A stretch of 64,000 nucleotides of DNA, from IMG/VR virus record IMGVR_UViG_3300024509_000014, positions 1-64,000 of that record; one strand, 5' to 3'. The DNA comes from a virus. Position 1 is the stretch's first letter, and every line of letters starts with the position of its first letter. The notes under the pieces are model-generated. The model did not search any database and had not been told where the DNA came from. It saw only the letters and a program-made list of their open reading frames with translations. A program made the position numbers and the translations under genes. Below are positions 21,920-30,816 of this stretch, in pieces.

Positions 21920-24008
21920 GAGCAAGCAGGAAAGTCATGACACACAACTGCAAAAAGAACTGGTCAAGCAGTACGGGGAAGGCGTGGCTGTTTCTGCCAG
22001 AGACATGCTGGAGGAAGAAGGCCACAAGAAGATGGTGGTGCCGGTTGGCCCGGCCCTGAATGTCGGCCTGCACGGAGGCATTCCCGAGGGTTCCTGGATC
22101 ACCTGTTCAGGCCAGCCCAAGACCGGCAAGGAACAGCCAATTTCCGCTACTGTTTACACCCCCAACGGCCCGCGCAAGATCGGCGACTTGGCGGTGGGCG
22201 ATGCCGTTTGCCACCCCGACGGCTCGGTCTGTGCTGTGGTTGGCGTTTTTCCTCAGGGAGTCAAGCCGGTTTACCGCGTCACCTTCGACAACGGGGACAC
22301 GGCTGAATGCGGCATGGATCATCTTTGGGAGGTTTCGGCCAAGGCGCGCAAGTCCCCCGAAGTCGTTGCGTTGAAAGACATCAAGAACGATCTCTACTAC
22401 AAGGAAAAAAATAATCGGTGGGGACAGCGGCCCAAGTGGCATGTTCGACTGACTGCGCCGGTATTTTTCCGTCCCAGGCCGGTTCCTGTCCATCCGTATG
22501 TTGTTGGTCTGATGCTTGGCAACGGCTCCATGACCGAAAAACAGCTGAGTTTTTACGCTGCCGACAAGGAATTGGCTGTTGCTGTCGCCGATCATGGCGA
22601 GTGCGATATCTCGGCCTCCAAGTCAAACAACTACAGTTATTGGCTGACCGGGGCCAAGCAACTGAAGACCGCCCTGAAGCGTCTGGGGTTGATTGGCAGG
22701 AATTCGCACACCAAACATGTTCCTGACTGCTTTTTGTACAACTCGGTCGAGGTTCGCCAGGCTGTCTTGCAGGGGCTGATGGATACCGATGGCACCGTTG
22801 GCAAGGCTGGGAGCGCAGAGTTCACCACCGTGTCACAGCGGCTGGCCGATCAAGTGAAATGGTTGGTGCAGTCTTTGGGCGGTCTCTGTTCTGTCAGGGC
22901 TTGCCGTCGCATCTTCAATGGCAAGCTTTTCCGGTTTTATCGCTGCCACATTCGTATGTCGGACATGTCGTCCATCTTCCGTCTCCCTCGCAAGAAGGCC
23001 CGCTGCCAAAAGCGAGTCAAGACGGTCATGACCCGCAGGATTGTGGCGGTGGATTATGTGCGGGATGAACAGTCTGTCTGCATCAAGGTCTTCCGTGAGG
23101 ACGGCCTGTATTTGACCGACAACTTCATTGTCACCCACAACACTTCCACGGCGTTGTCCTTTGCCGCCCAATGCCAGAAACCAGAATACGGCAATCGGCA
23201 TGTCTACTACCTGAATATTGAGGGGCGCCTCAAGGAGATGAACCTCAAGGGGACGGCGGGACTCAACCTCGACAAATTCACCATCTTCCGGTCAACGCCC
23301 GAGCGGATTCTGACCGCCAAGGATTATTTGACCTTGGCCATGAAGGCGATCAACACCGATCCCGGCTGTCTGGTCATCATCGACTCGGTCTCCGCTTTGT
23401 GCGACGAGAAGGAAATGGACGAGGGGGTCGGCTATGAGAACCGCGGTGCTGGCAACAAGATTTTTGCCGGGTTCTGCCGTCAGGCTTCCAATGTTGTGCC
23501 CGTTCGCAATTGTTTTGTCTGGGCGATCCTTCACCTGACACAGTCCCAGGGGATGTATGGCGGTTTTGTCGAAAAAGGAAGTCGCACCCTGCAATACCAG
23601 GCCGATGTCCAGATGCGGGTCAAGTTTGATCGGGCCTGGAAGGTCGGTTCTGGCGGCAACGAAAAACAGATTGGCCAGCAGGTTCACTGGCTGATTGAGT
23701 CGTGCGCCCTCGGCCCGCCCCAGATGGAAGTGGACAGCTATATCCGCTATGGCATCGGTATCGACCATGTCTATGAGGCGATCAATCTGGGTGCGCAACT
23801 CGGCTTGATCGGCAAAGCCGGGGCGTGGATGAGCCTGGACTACATGGAACGGCACCTCGACCTGATGGGCGTCGACAAGTGGAATGATGATGCCATCAAG
23901 AGGGTCAAGACCCAGGGTGGAGAGAAGCTGTACAAACTGCTTCAGGACAACCCCTCCTGGATTGCGGCGCTTGAGTCCGAAATCAACGCCATGCTCCACC
24001 CGTCATGA
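21912..24008 (+). CDS. uvsX: UvsX/RecA-type recombinase containing an intein
   Basis: 698-residue precursor from GTG 21912 (GGAGG 9 bases upstream). Without the 337-residue intein, the 361-residue extein is of normal UvsX/RecA length. Walker A is split: GQPKTGK before the intein, TSTALSF after it. Walker B-like CLVIIDSVSAL and the RecA core (HVYYLNIEGRL, LQYQADVQMRVKFDR) follow. Polymerises on single-stranded DNA for strand exchange. Activity needs intein removal. Overlaps the next gene by 4 bases. Confidence 0.87.
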   Translation: MSKSKQESHDTQLQKELVKQYGEGVAVSARDMLEEEGHKKMVVPVGPALNVGLHGGIPEGSWITCSGQPKTGKEQPISATVYTPNGPRKIGDLAVGDAVCHPDGSVCAVVGVFPQGVKPVYRVTFDNGDTAECGMDHLWEVSAKARKSPEVVALKDIKNDLYYKEKNNRWGQRPKWHVRLTAPVFFRPRPVPVHPYVVGLMLGNGSMTEKQLSFYAADKELAVAVADHGECDISASKSNNYSYWLTGAKQLKTALKRLGLIGRNSHTKHVPDCFLYNSVEVRQAVLQGLMDTDGTVGKAGSAEFTTVSQRLADQVKWLVQSLGGLCSVRACRRIFNGKLFRFYRCHIRMSDMSSIFRLPRKKARCQKRVKTVMTRRIVAVDYVRDEQSVCIKVFREDGLYLTDNFIVTHNTSTALSFAAQCQKPEYGNRHVYYLNIEGRLKEMNLKGTAGLNLDKFTIFRSTPERILTAKDYLTLAMKAINTDPGCLVIIDSVSALCDEKEMDEGVGYENRGAGNKIFAGFCRQASNVVPVRNCFVWAILHLTQSQGMYGGFVEKGSRTLQYQADVQMRVKFDRAWKVGSGGNEKQIGQQVHWLIESCALGPPQMEVDSYIRYGIGIDHVYEAINLGAQLGLIGKAGAWMSLDYMERHLDLMGVDKWNDDAIKRVKTQGGEKLYKLLQDNPSWIAALESEINAMLHPS
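22131..23141 (+). other. Intein, class 3 type, with LAGLIDADG endonuclease domain
   Basis: 337 residues inserted between GK and T of the recombinase P-loop. It begins with Glu, so it lacks the Cys/Ser/Ala-1 of class 1 and 2 inteins. The class 3 WCT set is visible: Trp in MDHLWEV (block B), Cys in SVCIKV (block F) and Thr in IVTHN (block G), with Thr as +1 residue. Splicing block A-like TVYTPNGPRKIGDLAVGD. Endonuclease motifs YVVGLMLGNGS and VLQGLMDTDGT; the first has Asn where the catalytic Asp is expected. Confidence 0.85.
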
Positions 24009-24409
24009 AAGTCAAGGGCTTAGACGGCAGGACCTACACTTGGTCCTTCACCGGCAGATCTCATTCGGGGGCCGAGCTGGCCCCTCTCCGTTCCGGTTTG
24101 CACGGCCGCGTCCGGACGATCCTGCGCAGGATTTATCCCGTCGACAGGATCATGGAGGAGGTCGGATTGCCGGGGTCGAACGGCTTGCGGGTGGACTTTT
24201 ATCTGCCCCTGCGCAATCTGGTGGTCGAGGCGCACGGGGAGCAGCACTATCGTTTTGTCGCCCATTTTCATGGGACGATCATGGGTTTTCTGGAATCAAA
24301 AGCCAGAGACCAGAAGAAGTTGGACTGGTGCCATCTGAACGGCATCCAGGTGATTGAGTTGCCCTACAACGAGGAGGACGAACAGTGGGAGAAGAGGCTG
24401 AGGCAGTAA
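24005..24409 (+). CDS. Vsr-like PD-(D/E)XK endonuclease-fold protein
   Basis: 134 residues, starting at an ATGA overlap with uvsX. RVDFYLPLRNLVVEAHGEQH, then SKARDQKKLDWCHLNGIQVI gives Asp, Glu, His and Gln positions of small Vsr/very-short-patch-repair-like nucleases common in phages. Likely cuts or processes DNA during recombination, or is a stand-alone homing-type nuclease. Confidence 0.65.
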   Translation: MKVKGLDGRTYTWSFTGRSHSGAELAPLRSGLHGRVRTILRRIYPVDRIMEEVGLPGSNGLRVDFYLPLRNLVVEAHGEQHYRFVAHFHGTIMGFLESKARDQKKLDWCHLNGIQVIELPYNEEDEQWEKRLRQ

Positions 24410-24858
24410 AGTCATCGTCCCAGTCGGTCGATGAAATGCTGGACAGTTACGAGAAGATGATCCTCCCAGCGGAAGACAAGGGCGCAATGCGCTACATCAA
24501 CATGTCGCAGCACGAGCTGAACGCCATGTCCGCAGAGGAGTGCAATGAGGCCGCCGTCATGTTGACGAGTCTGGCTTTCCATGTCGCCAAAGCCTGCAAC
24601 AAGCTGCGGGCGAAAATCCGGTATTGCAACGAGGCGATCCTCAAGTGTATTGCCAGCAAGACCGCAAATTATCGGTACAACTCGCCCGACGAAAGGAGGG
24701 CGTTGGCAATCCAGGAGGATGATTTCGCCAGCAACACGAAAAGGCAGGAGGTTTCCCTCTCCTGTCGTCTGGAGAGGATTGATTACCTTTCCCTGCGTCT
24801 GGAAAAGGTGGCTGATATGTTTGCGTCTTTGGCTGCGACCAAGAGGAGACAACAATGA
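24385..24858 (+). CDS. Helical protein, 157 aa, of unknown function
   Basis: GTG start inside the end of the nuclease gene. Almost wholly helical (LSAEEC-type turns, LRAKIRYCNEAILKCIASK, LERIDYLSLRLEKVADMFAS), suggesting a coiled-coil or helical bundle. Between recombinase, nuclease and helicase genes, so a recombination mediator (UvsY-like role) is conceivable, but nothing diagnostic is present. Confidence 0.5.
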   Translation: MGEEAEAVKSSSQSVDEMLDSYEKMILPAEDKGAMRYINMSQHELNAMSAEECNEAAVMLTSLAFHVAKACNKLRAKIRYCNEAILKCIASKTANYRYNSPDERRALAIQEDDFASNTKRQEVSLSCRLERIDYLSLRLEKVADMFASLAATKRRQQ

Positions 24859-25274
24859 GTGACAAGGATTTGCTGAAAAAGATGGCTCTGGCGATGGCGT
24901 CGGAGGACTGGGCGACTGTTGCCGAGGTGGCCAGCCAGATGGCTGGCAAGGAGACTACCCCTCCCGAGGTCGCTGCAAAACCGAAGAAAGCGCCCAAAAG
25001 CAAAAAGGCACCAGAACCTGCCAAGTCTGTATCGACCAACCAGTTCAAGGATGACCTGTCTCTTGAGAAGGGGCATATTGCCACCGACAAGAAGCTGAAC
25101 CGGAAGATGCGCCCGGCAGCCCGCAGACCTCCTTCGCAAAACCAGAGGATGGTTGATGTGGTCTGTCCAAAGTGCAACAGGACGCATCAGGTGGCAGCCG
25201 TGCAGGCGGCGTTGCGGCGCGAGATCGATTCCGGGGTGGTTTGTCCTGGTTGTCTGAAGAGGGGGAGATCATGA
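24855..25274 (+). CDS. Zinc-ribbon protein with Lys/Ala/Pro linker, 139 aa
   Basis: Starts at an ATGA overlap. Short helix, long basic low-complexity linker (AAKPKKAPKSKKAPEPAK), then a C-terminal CPKC...CPGC zinc ribbon (residues about 109-135). Looks like an accessory DNA-binding protein next to the helicase. No family recognised. Confidence 0.55.
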   Translation: MSDKDLLKKMALAMASEDWATVAEVASQMAGKETTPPEVAAKPKKAPKSKKAPEPAKSVSTNQFKDDLSLEKGHIATDKKLNRKMRPAARRPPSQNQRMVDVVCPKCNRTHQVAAVQAALRREIDSGVVCPGCLKRGRS

Positions 25275-26722
25275 ATCAAGATCCGGCAGCAGAGAGGGCC
25301 GTTTTGGCGGCTCTTCTCAAGGGTGGGCACGAGGCATGGGTGGATGTCTCCGATGTGTTGTCGGCAGACTGTTTCAGCTGTGGCACCAACGCCGTCTATT
25401 ACCGTTGCCTGGAGAAGGTTCTTGCCGAACCGAACTCCAAGGCAGACATCCCCTCCATTGTGTCGGCGGCTGGCACCCTGGGGTTTGCGGACACCTTCAA
25501 GTCCCAGGAAGAGCAGAAATACCTGCGGGCCTTGGCTGTTACTCCGGTTGAACCATCCAATTTGCGCAGGTTGGCTGCGCGTTTGGTGAAACTGCACAAG
25601 GCCAACGAATTCTCGGAAGTGATGAAGGAGTCGGCCCAGAAATTGGCCAGCATTTCCGGGGACGAGACGCTGGGCGAAATCCTGGGGATCGGTGAAGAAG
25701 CGGTTTTCAATTTCGTTGGGAGCCTGGGCAACCAGTCCGAAAGCCTGGCGCATATCTCCAAGGATCTGGACGAATACATCGACTATCTGGCCGCAAACCC
25801 GTCAGATGTCATGGGGATCAGTTCTGGTCTTCCCCAGTACGATGCCGCCATTGGCGGGGGGTTCCAGCGTGGCACAGTCAATGTCATCGGTGCCCGACCC
25901 AAGACAGGCAAAACCCAGCTGGCAGACAATATCGCCCTGCATGTCGCCTCCAAGCTGAATATTCCCGTGCTCAACCTGGACACGGAAATGTCCGCAAAGG
26001 AGCATTGGCACCGCATGTTGGCGAACCTAGCCAATGTGACCGTGGACGATGTCAAGAGTGGCAAGTTTGGCGCCGACGAGGTGAAGTCCAAGGCGGTCTA
26101 TGAGGCCAAGGAGAAGCTGAAGAACATCCCCTACCACTATGCCTCCATCGCCGGCCAGCCGTTTGAGGAGACGGTCGGGTCGATGCGTCGCTGGCTGTAC
26201 CGGCATGTCGGTTTCGACGAGTCTGGACAGACCAAACCGGCTCTCATTGTCTTCGATTACATCAAGCTGATGGACGACCGCAGCATCACCAAGAACATCT
26301 CGGAATTCCAGGCGTTGGGTTTCCTGATGACTAACTTGCACAATTTTGCGGTGCGTTATCAGGTGCCTGTCTTGGCTTTTGTCCAGTTGAACCGGGACGG
26401 CATCAACGCCGAGGACACAAGCACGGCCAGCGGTTCCGATCGCATCATCTGGCTCTGCTCAAATTTCAGCATCTACAAGTGGAAGTCCCAGGAGGAAATG
26501 GCCGAAGAGGGTGTGGGTCCGGACGGGGTCAGGTACAACCTGAAGCTCATTCCGGTGGTGTCTCGGCACGGCAAGGGTCTTGATGGTGGGGATTACATCA
26601 ACATTCAGGGGCAGTACGAATATGGCAGACTCAAGGAAGGACCGACGCGGAACGGACTACTCCGAAGCAAACCCACGCGGTCAGGCTTCGACAATCCCAC
26701 CCAAGAGTCCGCAGAATTTTGA
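25271..26722 (+). CDS. dnaB: DnaB-like replicative DNA helicase
   Basis: 483 residues; ATG overlapping the upstream stop. N-terminal DnaB domain (AERAVLAALLKG), then the RecA-like motor: Walker A GARPKTGKTQ (about residue 215), VLNLDTEMSAKEHW (motif 1a/E), Walker B PALIVFDYIKLM, and LAFVQLNRDG with SDRIIWLCSN. Unwinds the fork 5' to 3' as a hexamer. The last 101 bases overlap the primase gene in another frame. Confidence 0.88.
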   Translation: MNQDPAAERAVLAALLKGGHEAWVDVSDVLSADCFSCGTNAVYYRCLEKVLAEPNSKADIPSIVSAAGTLGFADTFKSQEEQKYLRALAVTPVEPSNLRRLAARLVKLHKANEFSEVMKESAQKLASISGDETLGEILGIGEEAVFNFVGSLGNQSESLAHISKDLDEYIDYLAANPSDVMGISSGLPQYDAAIGGGFQRGTVNVIGARPKTGKTQLADNIALHVASKLNIPVLNLDTEMSAKEHWHRMLANLANVTVDDVKSGKFGADEVKSKAVYEAKEKLKNIPYHYASIAGQPFEETVGSMRRWLYRHVGFDESGQTKPALIVFDYIKLMDDRSITKNISEFQALGFLMTNLHNFAVRYQVPVLAFVQLNRDGINAEDTSTASGSDRIIWLCSNFSIYKWKSQEEMAEEGVGPDGVRYNLKLIPVVSRHGKGLDGGDYINIQGQYEYGRLKEGPTRNGLLRSKPTRSGFDNPTQESAEF

Positions 26723-27743
26723 GCGGCTGCGCAAAATAGCAGCTGCCGCCACCCAAAAGCTGGAGACTGTTCTTGACGCCCTCGGGCTGGAGTACAAGCC
26801 TGCCGAGAATTCCTTCTTTACGGCATGCCCAGTCCATGGTGGCGACAACCCGACCGGCTGTAGGGTTTACTACAACGCCTCAATGGGCTACTGGCAATGC
26901 TTCACTCGTGGTTGCGAGAAAGTCTTCCGGGATGACACTTTCGGGTTTGTGCGGGGAGCATTGTCCCGCCAGCGTTACGGGTGGGTCGCTGAAGGAGACA
27001 AGGTCGCCACGGTCGCAGAAACCGAGAAGTTCCTTTCGGCTCTGTTGGCGATTGCCCCGGGGGCAGACATACCCCAGGTTGACAAGAGTCAGCGGGAATT
27101 CGTCACGGCAACCCGGATCATGCAGGTCGAGAGCGGTCCCGTGGGCAAATGGGGGCGTGATCTTGTCCGATCCCGGATGGAGATACCCAGCAAGTTCTTC
27201 CAGGGGCGCGGATTTGGCCAGGAGGTCTTGAACCATTTCGATGTCGGCGACACGAAGCAGGGGCCTTTTGCTGGCCGCGCTGTTGTCCCCGTTTATGACT
27301 ACACGGGCCGCATGGCCGTTGGTTTTTCTGCCCGGGCCATCGGGGACATGCAGCCAAAGTGGCGTCATTCCGAGGGGTTCTCCCGCTCCCGCGTCCTTTA
27401 CAACCAGTTTGCTGCGTTTCGGGATGCTCGTCGCAACGGAACCATCATCCTGACTGAAGGCCCCTGTGATGTTTGGCGCCTTTGGGAAGCCGGTTATCAC
27501 AATGCGGTGGCACTGTTTGGCGTTGCCTTGAGCGATGCCCAGCAAGTCCTGCTGGAGTCATCTGGAGCAAGCCGTGTGATCGTCTTCCTGGATGACGATG
27601 AGGCTGGCCAGATAGCTTCACAAAAAATCATCGGCCAGCTTTCTCGGTCTTTTCGAGTGCTTTCAGCCCAGGCTGGCAAGGGACGCGATCCTGCCGATTT
27701 GTCTGTCGACGAAATGAAAGAGATTTTAGGGAGACTCAAGTAA
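26622..27743 (+). CDS. DnaG-like DNA primase (zinc finger plus Toprim)
   Basis: 373 residues; ATG 26622 is the only start that keeps the N-terminal zinc domain. CHC2-type zinc finger (CPVHGGDNPTGCRVYY ... WQCFTRGC, residues about 69-100), then a Toprim domain: IILTEGPCDVWRLWEAGY and VIVFLDDDEAGQIAS with the conserved Glu and DxD. Makes RNA primers with the helicase. Overlaps the helicase end by 101 bases. Confidence 0.85.
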   Translation: MADSRKDRRGTDYSEANPRGQASTIPPKSPQNFERLRKIAAAATQKLETVLDALGLEYKPAENSFFTACPVHGGDNPTGCRVYYNASMGYWQCFTRGCEKVFRDDTFGFVRGALSRQRYGWVAEGDKVATVAETEKFLSALLAIAPGADIPQVDKSQREFVTATRIMQVESGPVGKWGRDLVRSRMEIPSKFFQGRGFGQEVLNHFDVGDTKQGPFAGRAVVPVYDYTGRMAVGFSARAIGDMQPKWRHSEGFSRSRVLYNQFAAFRDARRNGTIILTEGPCDVWRLWEAGYHNAVALFGVALSDAQQVLLESSGASRVIVFLDDDEAGQIASQKIIGQLSRSFRVLSAQAGKGRDPADLSVDEMKEILGRLK

Positions 27744-28360
27744 TGCTGATAGGAATCGCTGGACGCAAGGGTGCCGGTAAAGACACTTTGGCCATGGATT
27801 TGGTGAGAAGTTCCTACCGCATCAACAGTTATTTCGGCGGCGGCAAGGTCTTCCATATGGCCGACACACTCAAGGAAGTGTGCATCAAGCTGCTTGGTCT
27901 TCAGGCTGAGTTGGTCTATGGCACCCAGCAGGACAAGGAAAAGCCCACCCATCTGAAATGGGAGGATATGCCCACCTACCCGCTGATGACGAATCCGAAA
28001 CCTTCCGGGGTCATGAGTGTGCGGGAGGTACTGCAATATTTTGGCACCGAAATCTGTCGCAAAATGTACCCGAAAGTTCACATTGACGCAACATTGAACG
28101 CAATTGCGCAATACGAGGAAAAGTCAGACTCCAAAGGGATTTATGTCGTTGCCGACCTGCGTTTTCCCAACGAGTGCCAAGCCATCAAAGAAGATGGTGG
28201 AATCGTCATAGGTTTAACACGAGGTGAAAAAGGTGACAATCATACTAGCGAAAATGCTTTAGACGACTATTCTTTTGATGTGTTGATAGACAATATCGGC
28301 ATGTCTCGCGAAGAACAGCTTGAAGCCGCCATAAAATCCCTGAGAAGGAGCTACCGTTGA
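27743..28360 (+). CDS. Deoxynucleoside monophosphate kinase
   Basis: 205 residues, start overlapping the primase stop (TAATG). P-loop GIAGRKGAGKDTLA at the N-terminus, then VREVLQYFGTEICRK and VADLRFPNEC, as in T4 gene 1-type dNMP kinases. Phosphorylates dNMPs to dNDPs, linking ThyX output to dNTP synthesis. The 3' half is locally more AT-rich than its neighbours. Confidence 0.83.
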   Translation: MLIGIAGRKGAGKDTLAMDLVRSSYRINSYFGGGKVFHMADTLKEVCIKLLGLQAELVYGTQQDKEKPTHLKWEDMPTYPLMTNPKPSGVMSVREVLQYFGTEICRKMYPKVHIDATLNAIAQYEEKSDSKGIYVVADLRFPNECQAIKEDGGIVIGLTRGEKGDNHTSENALDDYSFDVLIDNIGMSREEQLEAAIKSLRRSYR

Positions 28361-29418
28361 TCGTCACTTTTTTGCGATCCAGCTCAGTTGGGTCTTACGG
28401 GTGGTGTCCTCATAAGTTCTTTATCACAAGCAACTTAGGACACAAGGAACCATCCGGCAAAAAAGCAGAATCTGGCAATATTGTTCACAAGGCCCTGGAG
28501 TTGTTGGCCCGCAAAAAATTAGCGCATCAAAATAGAGAGCGAACTTTTTCTGATCCAGAAGTCGAAAAAGAGTTTGATACGGCCACCTTCACCCCGGAAT
28601 TGGCTATAGAAGCTGGTTGGGATCACTACACCAACCCAGAACGGACTATTCATCCCTGGACCAAAGGTGATCGTAAAAAATGTGAACAATGGACTTGGGA
28701 TGTCCTGCTGTTTAACGACGGCATGTTCTCTCCGGTCAATCGCAATGTTGTCATGCCAGAGCAATATTTTGAAATCACTCTGCCGCACGACTGGGCCAAG
28801 TACGAATATTCCCTGCCTGATGGCCGTCGCTACGAAGGCCAATTGATTTTGCGTGGCACGATGGATCTCGTCACCAGGGTGAGGCCTGGACTCATCGAAT
28901 ACATCGATTGGAAAACAGGCAAGCGTCGATGCTGGGTAAAAGACAAGGTAAAAGAATACGAAGATATGTACGAAGATTTTCAGCTTCGTCTATATCATTA
29001 TGCATTGTGCGAGCTTTATCCAGACGATGATATCTTAATGACGATCTTTTTTGTGCAGGATGGTGGTCCTTATTCTCTCTGCCTGCAACGATCCGATCTG
29101 CCCGACACCCTCCAGATGATCCGTCGTGAGTTTGAGAAGATCAAAAGAGACAACGCTCCCAGTCGGATTCTTGACCGCGACCCAAACAATTGGAAATGCA
29201 GTCGCCTCTGTTCTTTTTTTGATGACGAACATCCAGAATCTGGTCTTTCGACCTGCCAACACTACAGGAACGAAATTGTTCAACTTGGCATCGACCGGGT
29301 TGTTGCCAAATACGCTCTGGGCGAACCCTGGGCTGGATATGGGTCTGGTGGCGGTAGAACAGAAAGGGTTGACGAAACCGCCAATCAAACCGTAGTATCT
29401 TCGGGAGTTGTGTCGTGA
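28357..29418 (+). CDS. RecB/Cas4-like PD-(D/E)XK exonuclease, Fe-S type
   Basis: 353 residues, TTG start overlapping the upstream stop, AGGAG upstream. Nuclease motifs: SGNIVHKALELLA (His), GTMDLV (Asp), IEYIDWKTGK (D...K catalytic core), and QLRLYHYAL (QxxxY). One Cys near the N-terminus (WCPHKFF) plus three near the C-terminus (WKCSRLCSF, STCQHY) fit the four-Cys iron-sulfur cluster of Cas4/AddB-like nucleases. Probable end-resection enzyme for phage recombination. Confidence 0.78.
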   Translation: MIVTFLRSSSVGSYGWCPHKFFITSNLGHKEPSGKKAESGNIVHKALELLARKKLAHQNRERTFSDPEVEKEFDTATFTPELAIEAGWDHYTNPERTIHPWTKGDRKKCEQWTWDVLLFNDGMFSPVNRNVVMPEQYFEITLPHDWAKYEYSLPDGRRYEGQLILRGTMDLVTRVRPGLIEYIDWKTGKRRCWVKDKVKEYEDMYEDFQLRLYHYALCELYPDDDILMTIFFVQDGGPYSLCLQRSDLPDTLQMIRREFEKIKRDNAPSRILDRDPNNWKCSRLCSFFDDEHPESGLSTCQHYRNEIVQLGIDRVVAKYALGEPWAGYGSGGGRTERVDETANQTVVSSGVVS

Positions 29419-29915
29419 CTAACTGTCATTTGAAAATCGGGACTAAGATCACATTAAACGAAGCCGAGCAAAGATTGGCTAAGTTCTTGGCAAAGTCCAG
29501 ATATATGCAAAACAGGAAGTCCAACACAAAAGACGGCAAGGTGGGGCCGCAGGACTGCGAGACAACTGATCTGGAAGGAATCGCTGCCGAGATCGCTTTC
29601 TGCAAGATGACCAATGTTTATCCAGATTTGCAACTGGATGAACGCCCCGACTTCGACGCAACTTTGCCCTGTGGCACCACTGTGGATGTCAAGGCCACTC
29701 GCTATAGAAGCGGTCGCCTTTTGGCTGTCCCCGGCAAGGCCAACAAATCAGACGATCTTGATGCGTATTCGCTCATTGTGGGCGAGTTTCCAGGCCCCTA
29801 TGAGTTTAGGGGCTTTATGAGAAGTGATGACCTCTTGCGGCAAGAGAGACTCACCAATTTGGGCCACGGCCCGACCTACGCCGCGGATCAGAAGGAGCTT
29901 GTTGAACAACCATGA
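29415..29915 (+). CDS. Restriction-endonuclease-fold protein, 166 aa
   Basis: GTG start overlapping the preceding TGA. Helix LEGIAAEIAFCKMTNV supplies a Glu, then DERPDFDATL and TTVDVKATRYRSGRL give the D...DxK core of the PD-(D/E)XK superfamily. Substrate unknown. Adjacent to the RecB/Cas4-like nuclease, so perhaps a partner in DNA processing. Confidence 0.6.
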   Translation: MTNCHLKIGTKITLNEAEQRLAKFLAKSRYMQNRKSNTKDGKVGPQDCETTDLEGIAAEIAFCKMTNVYPDLQLDERPDFDATLPCGTTVDVKATRYRSGRLLAVPGKANKSDDLDAYSLIVGEFPGPYEFRGFMRSDDLLRQERLTNLGHGPTYAADQKELVEQP

Positions 29916-30238
29916 GTCTTGCCAATTATCAGGTGGATGCCCGCACGACTGCTATCTACCCGCCCGAAGTGAAGGTGATCTATCCGGCTCTTGGTCTGGC
30001 CGGGGAGGCCGGTGAGGTCTGCAACAAAACCAAGAAGATTTTGCGCGACGACGGTGGAAGGATGACTGAGGAGAAGCGGACTCAGCTGATCGACGAGTTG
30101 GGCGATGTCCTCTGGTATGTCGCCAACCTCGCCACCGATCTGGGAGTGACCCTTGACGAAGTGGCCAGGATCAATCTGGCCAAATTGAACAGTCGCAAAG
30201 AGCGTGGCACCATCACGGGCAGCGGGGACAATCGGTGA
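29912..30238 (+). CDS. mazG: MazG-like nucleotide pyrophosphohydrolase
   Basis: 108 residues. PALGLAGEAGEVCNKTKK and LIDELGDVLWYVANLA give the ExxE and ExxD metal-binding helices of MazG. Cleaves (d)NTPs, or possibly (p)ppGpp as suggested for phage MazG proteins, to monophosphates. Overlaps both neighbours by 4 bases. Confidence 0.85.
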   Translation: MSLANYQVDARTTAIYPPEVKVIYPALGLAGEAGEVCNKTKKILRDDGGRMTEEKRTQLIDELGDVLWYVANLATDLGVTLDEVARINLAKLNSRKERGTITGSGDNR

Positions 30239-30816
30239 CCAAGCTGACCTGCTATTTGGATTTGGACGGGGTCCTGGCGGATTTTACCGCCGGGGCCATC
30301 TCCCTCCACAAGCTCCCGGTCACCCACAAGGATGTGGACTGTTGGGATTTTCACCACAAGCTAGGCTTCCAGGGCGACAACGAGAAGAAGTTTTGGGAGC
30401 CTATGGGCTTCGACTTCTGGGCCAACCTACCCAAGACCAGAGAGCACGATGCCGTACTGTCGATCGTGGAAGAGGTTTTTGGCGACAAAGTAGTAATAGC
30501 TACTTCTCCAGCATCAACGCCAGGGTGTGTTGAGGGCAAGATTGCCTGGATCAACAAACATCTTCCGGCTTATTCGCGTAGGTTTGTTGTGGGCGCCTCC
30601 AAACACCTCATGGCCAGTTACGGCAAAATCCTGATAGACGATTACGAAGTCAACACAAAACGCTTTTTTGAGCACGGTGGAACAGCTATTCTTTTCCCTA
30701 GGTTGTACAACAGTCGTGGCCATCTGACTGTCGACGGTCATTTTGACAAGATGGACACCTTTCATATGTGGCTAAAGGATGCGGTGCGTTACCATAATTT
30801 TTTCGGGGATGCTTAG
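30235..30816 (+). CDS. 5'(3')-deoxyribonucleotidase (HAD family)
   Basis: 193 residues, GTG start (GTGA overlap). HAD motif I YLDLDGVLADF at the N-terminus, motif II region IATSPAS, and motif IV KILIDDYEVNTKRF match the NT5C-type nucleotidases found in phages. Removes phosphate from deoxynucleotides. Works with MazG and dNMP kinase in pool control. Confidence 0.83.
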   Translation: MTKLTCYLDLDGVLADFTAGAISLHKLPVTHKDVDCWDFHHKLGFQGDNEKKFWEPMGFDFWANLPKTREHDAVLSIVEEVFGDKVVIATSPASTPGCVEGKIAWINKHLPAYSRRFVVGASKHLMASYGKILIDDYEVNTKRFFEHGGTAILFPRLYNSRGHLTVDGHFDKMDTFHMWLKDAVRYHNFFGDA

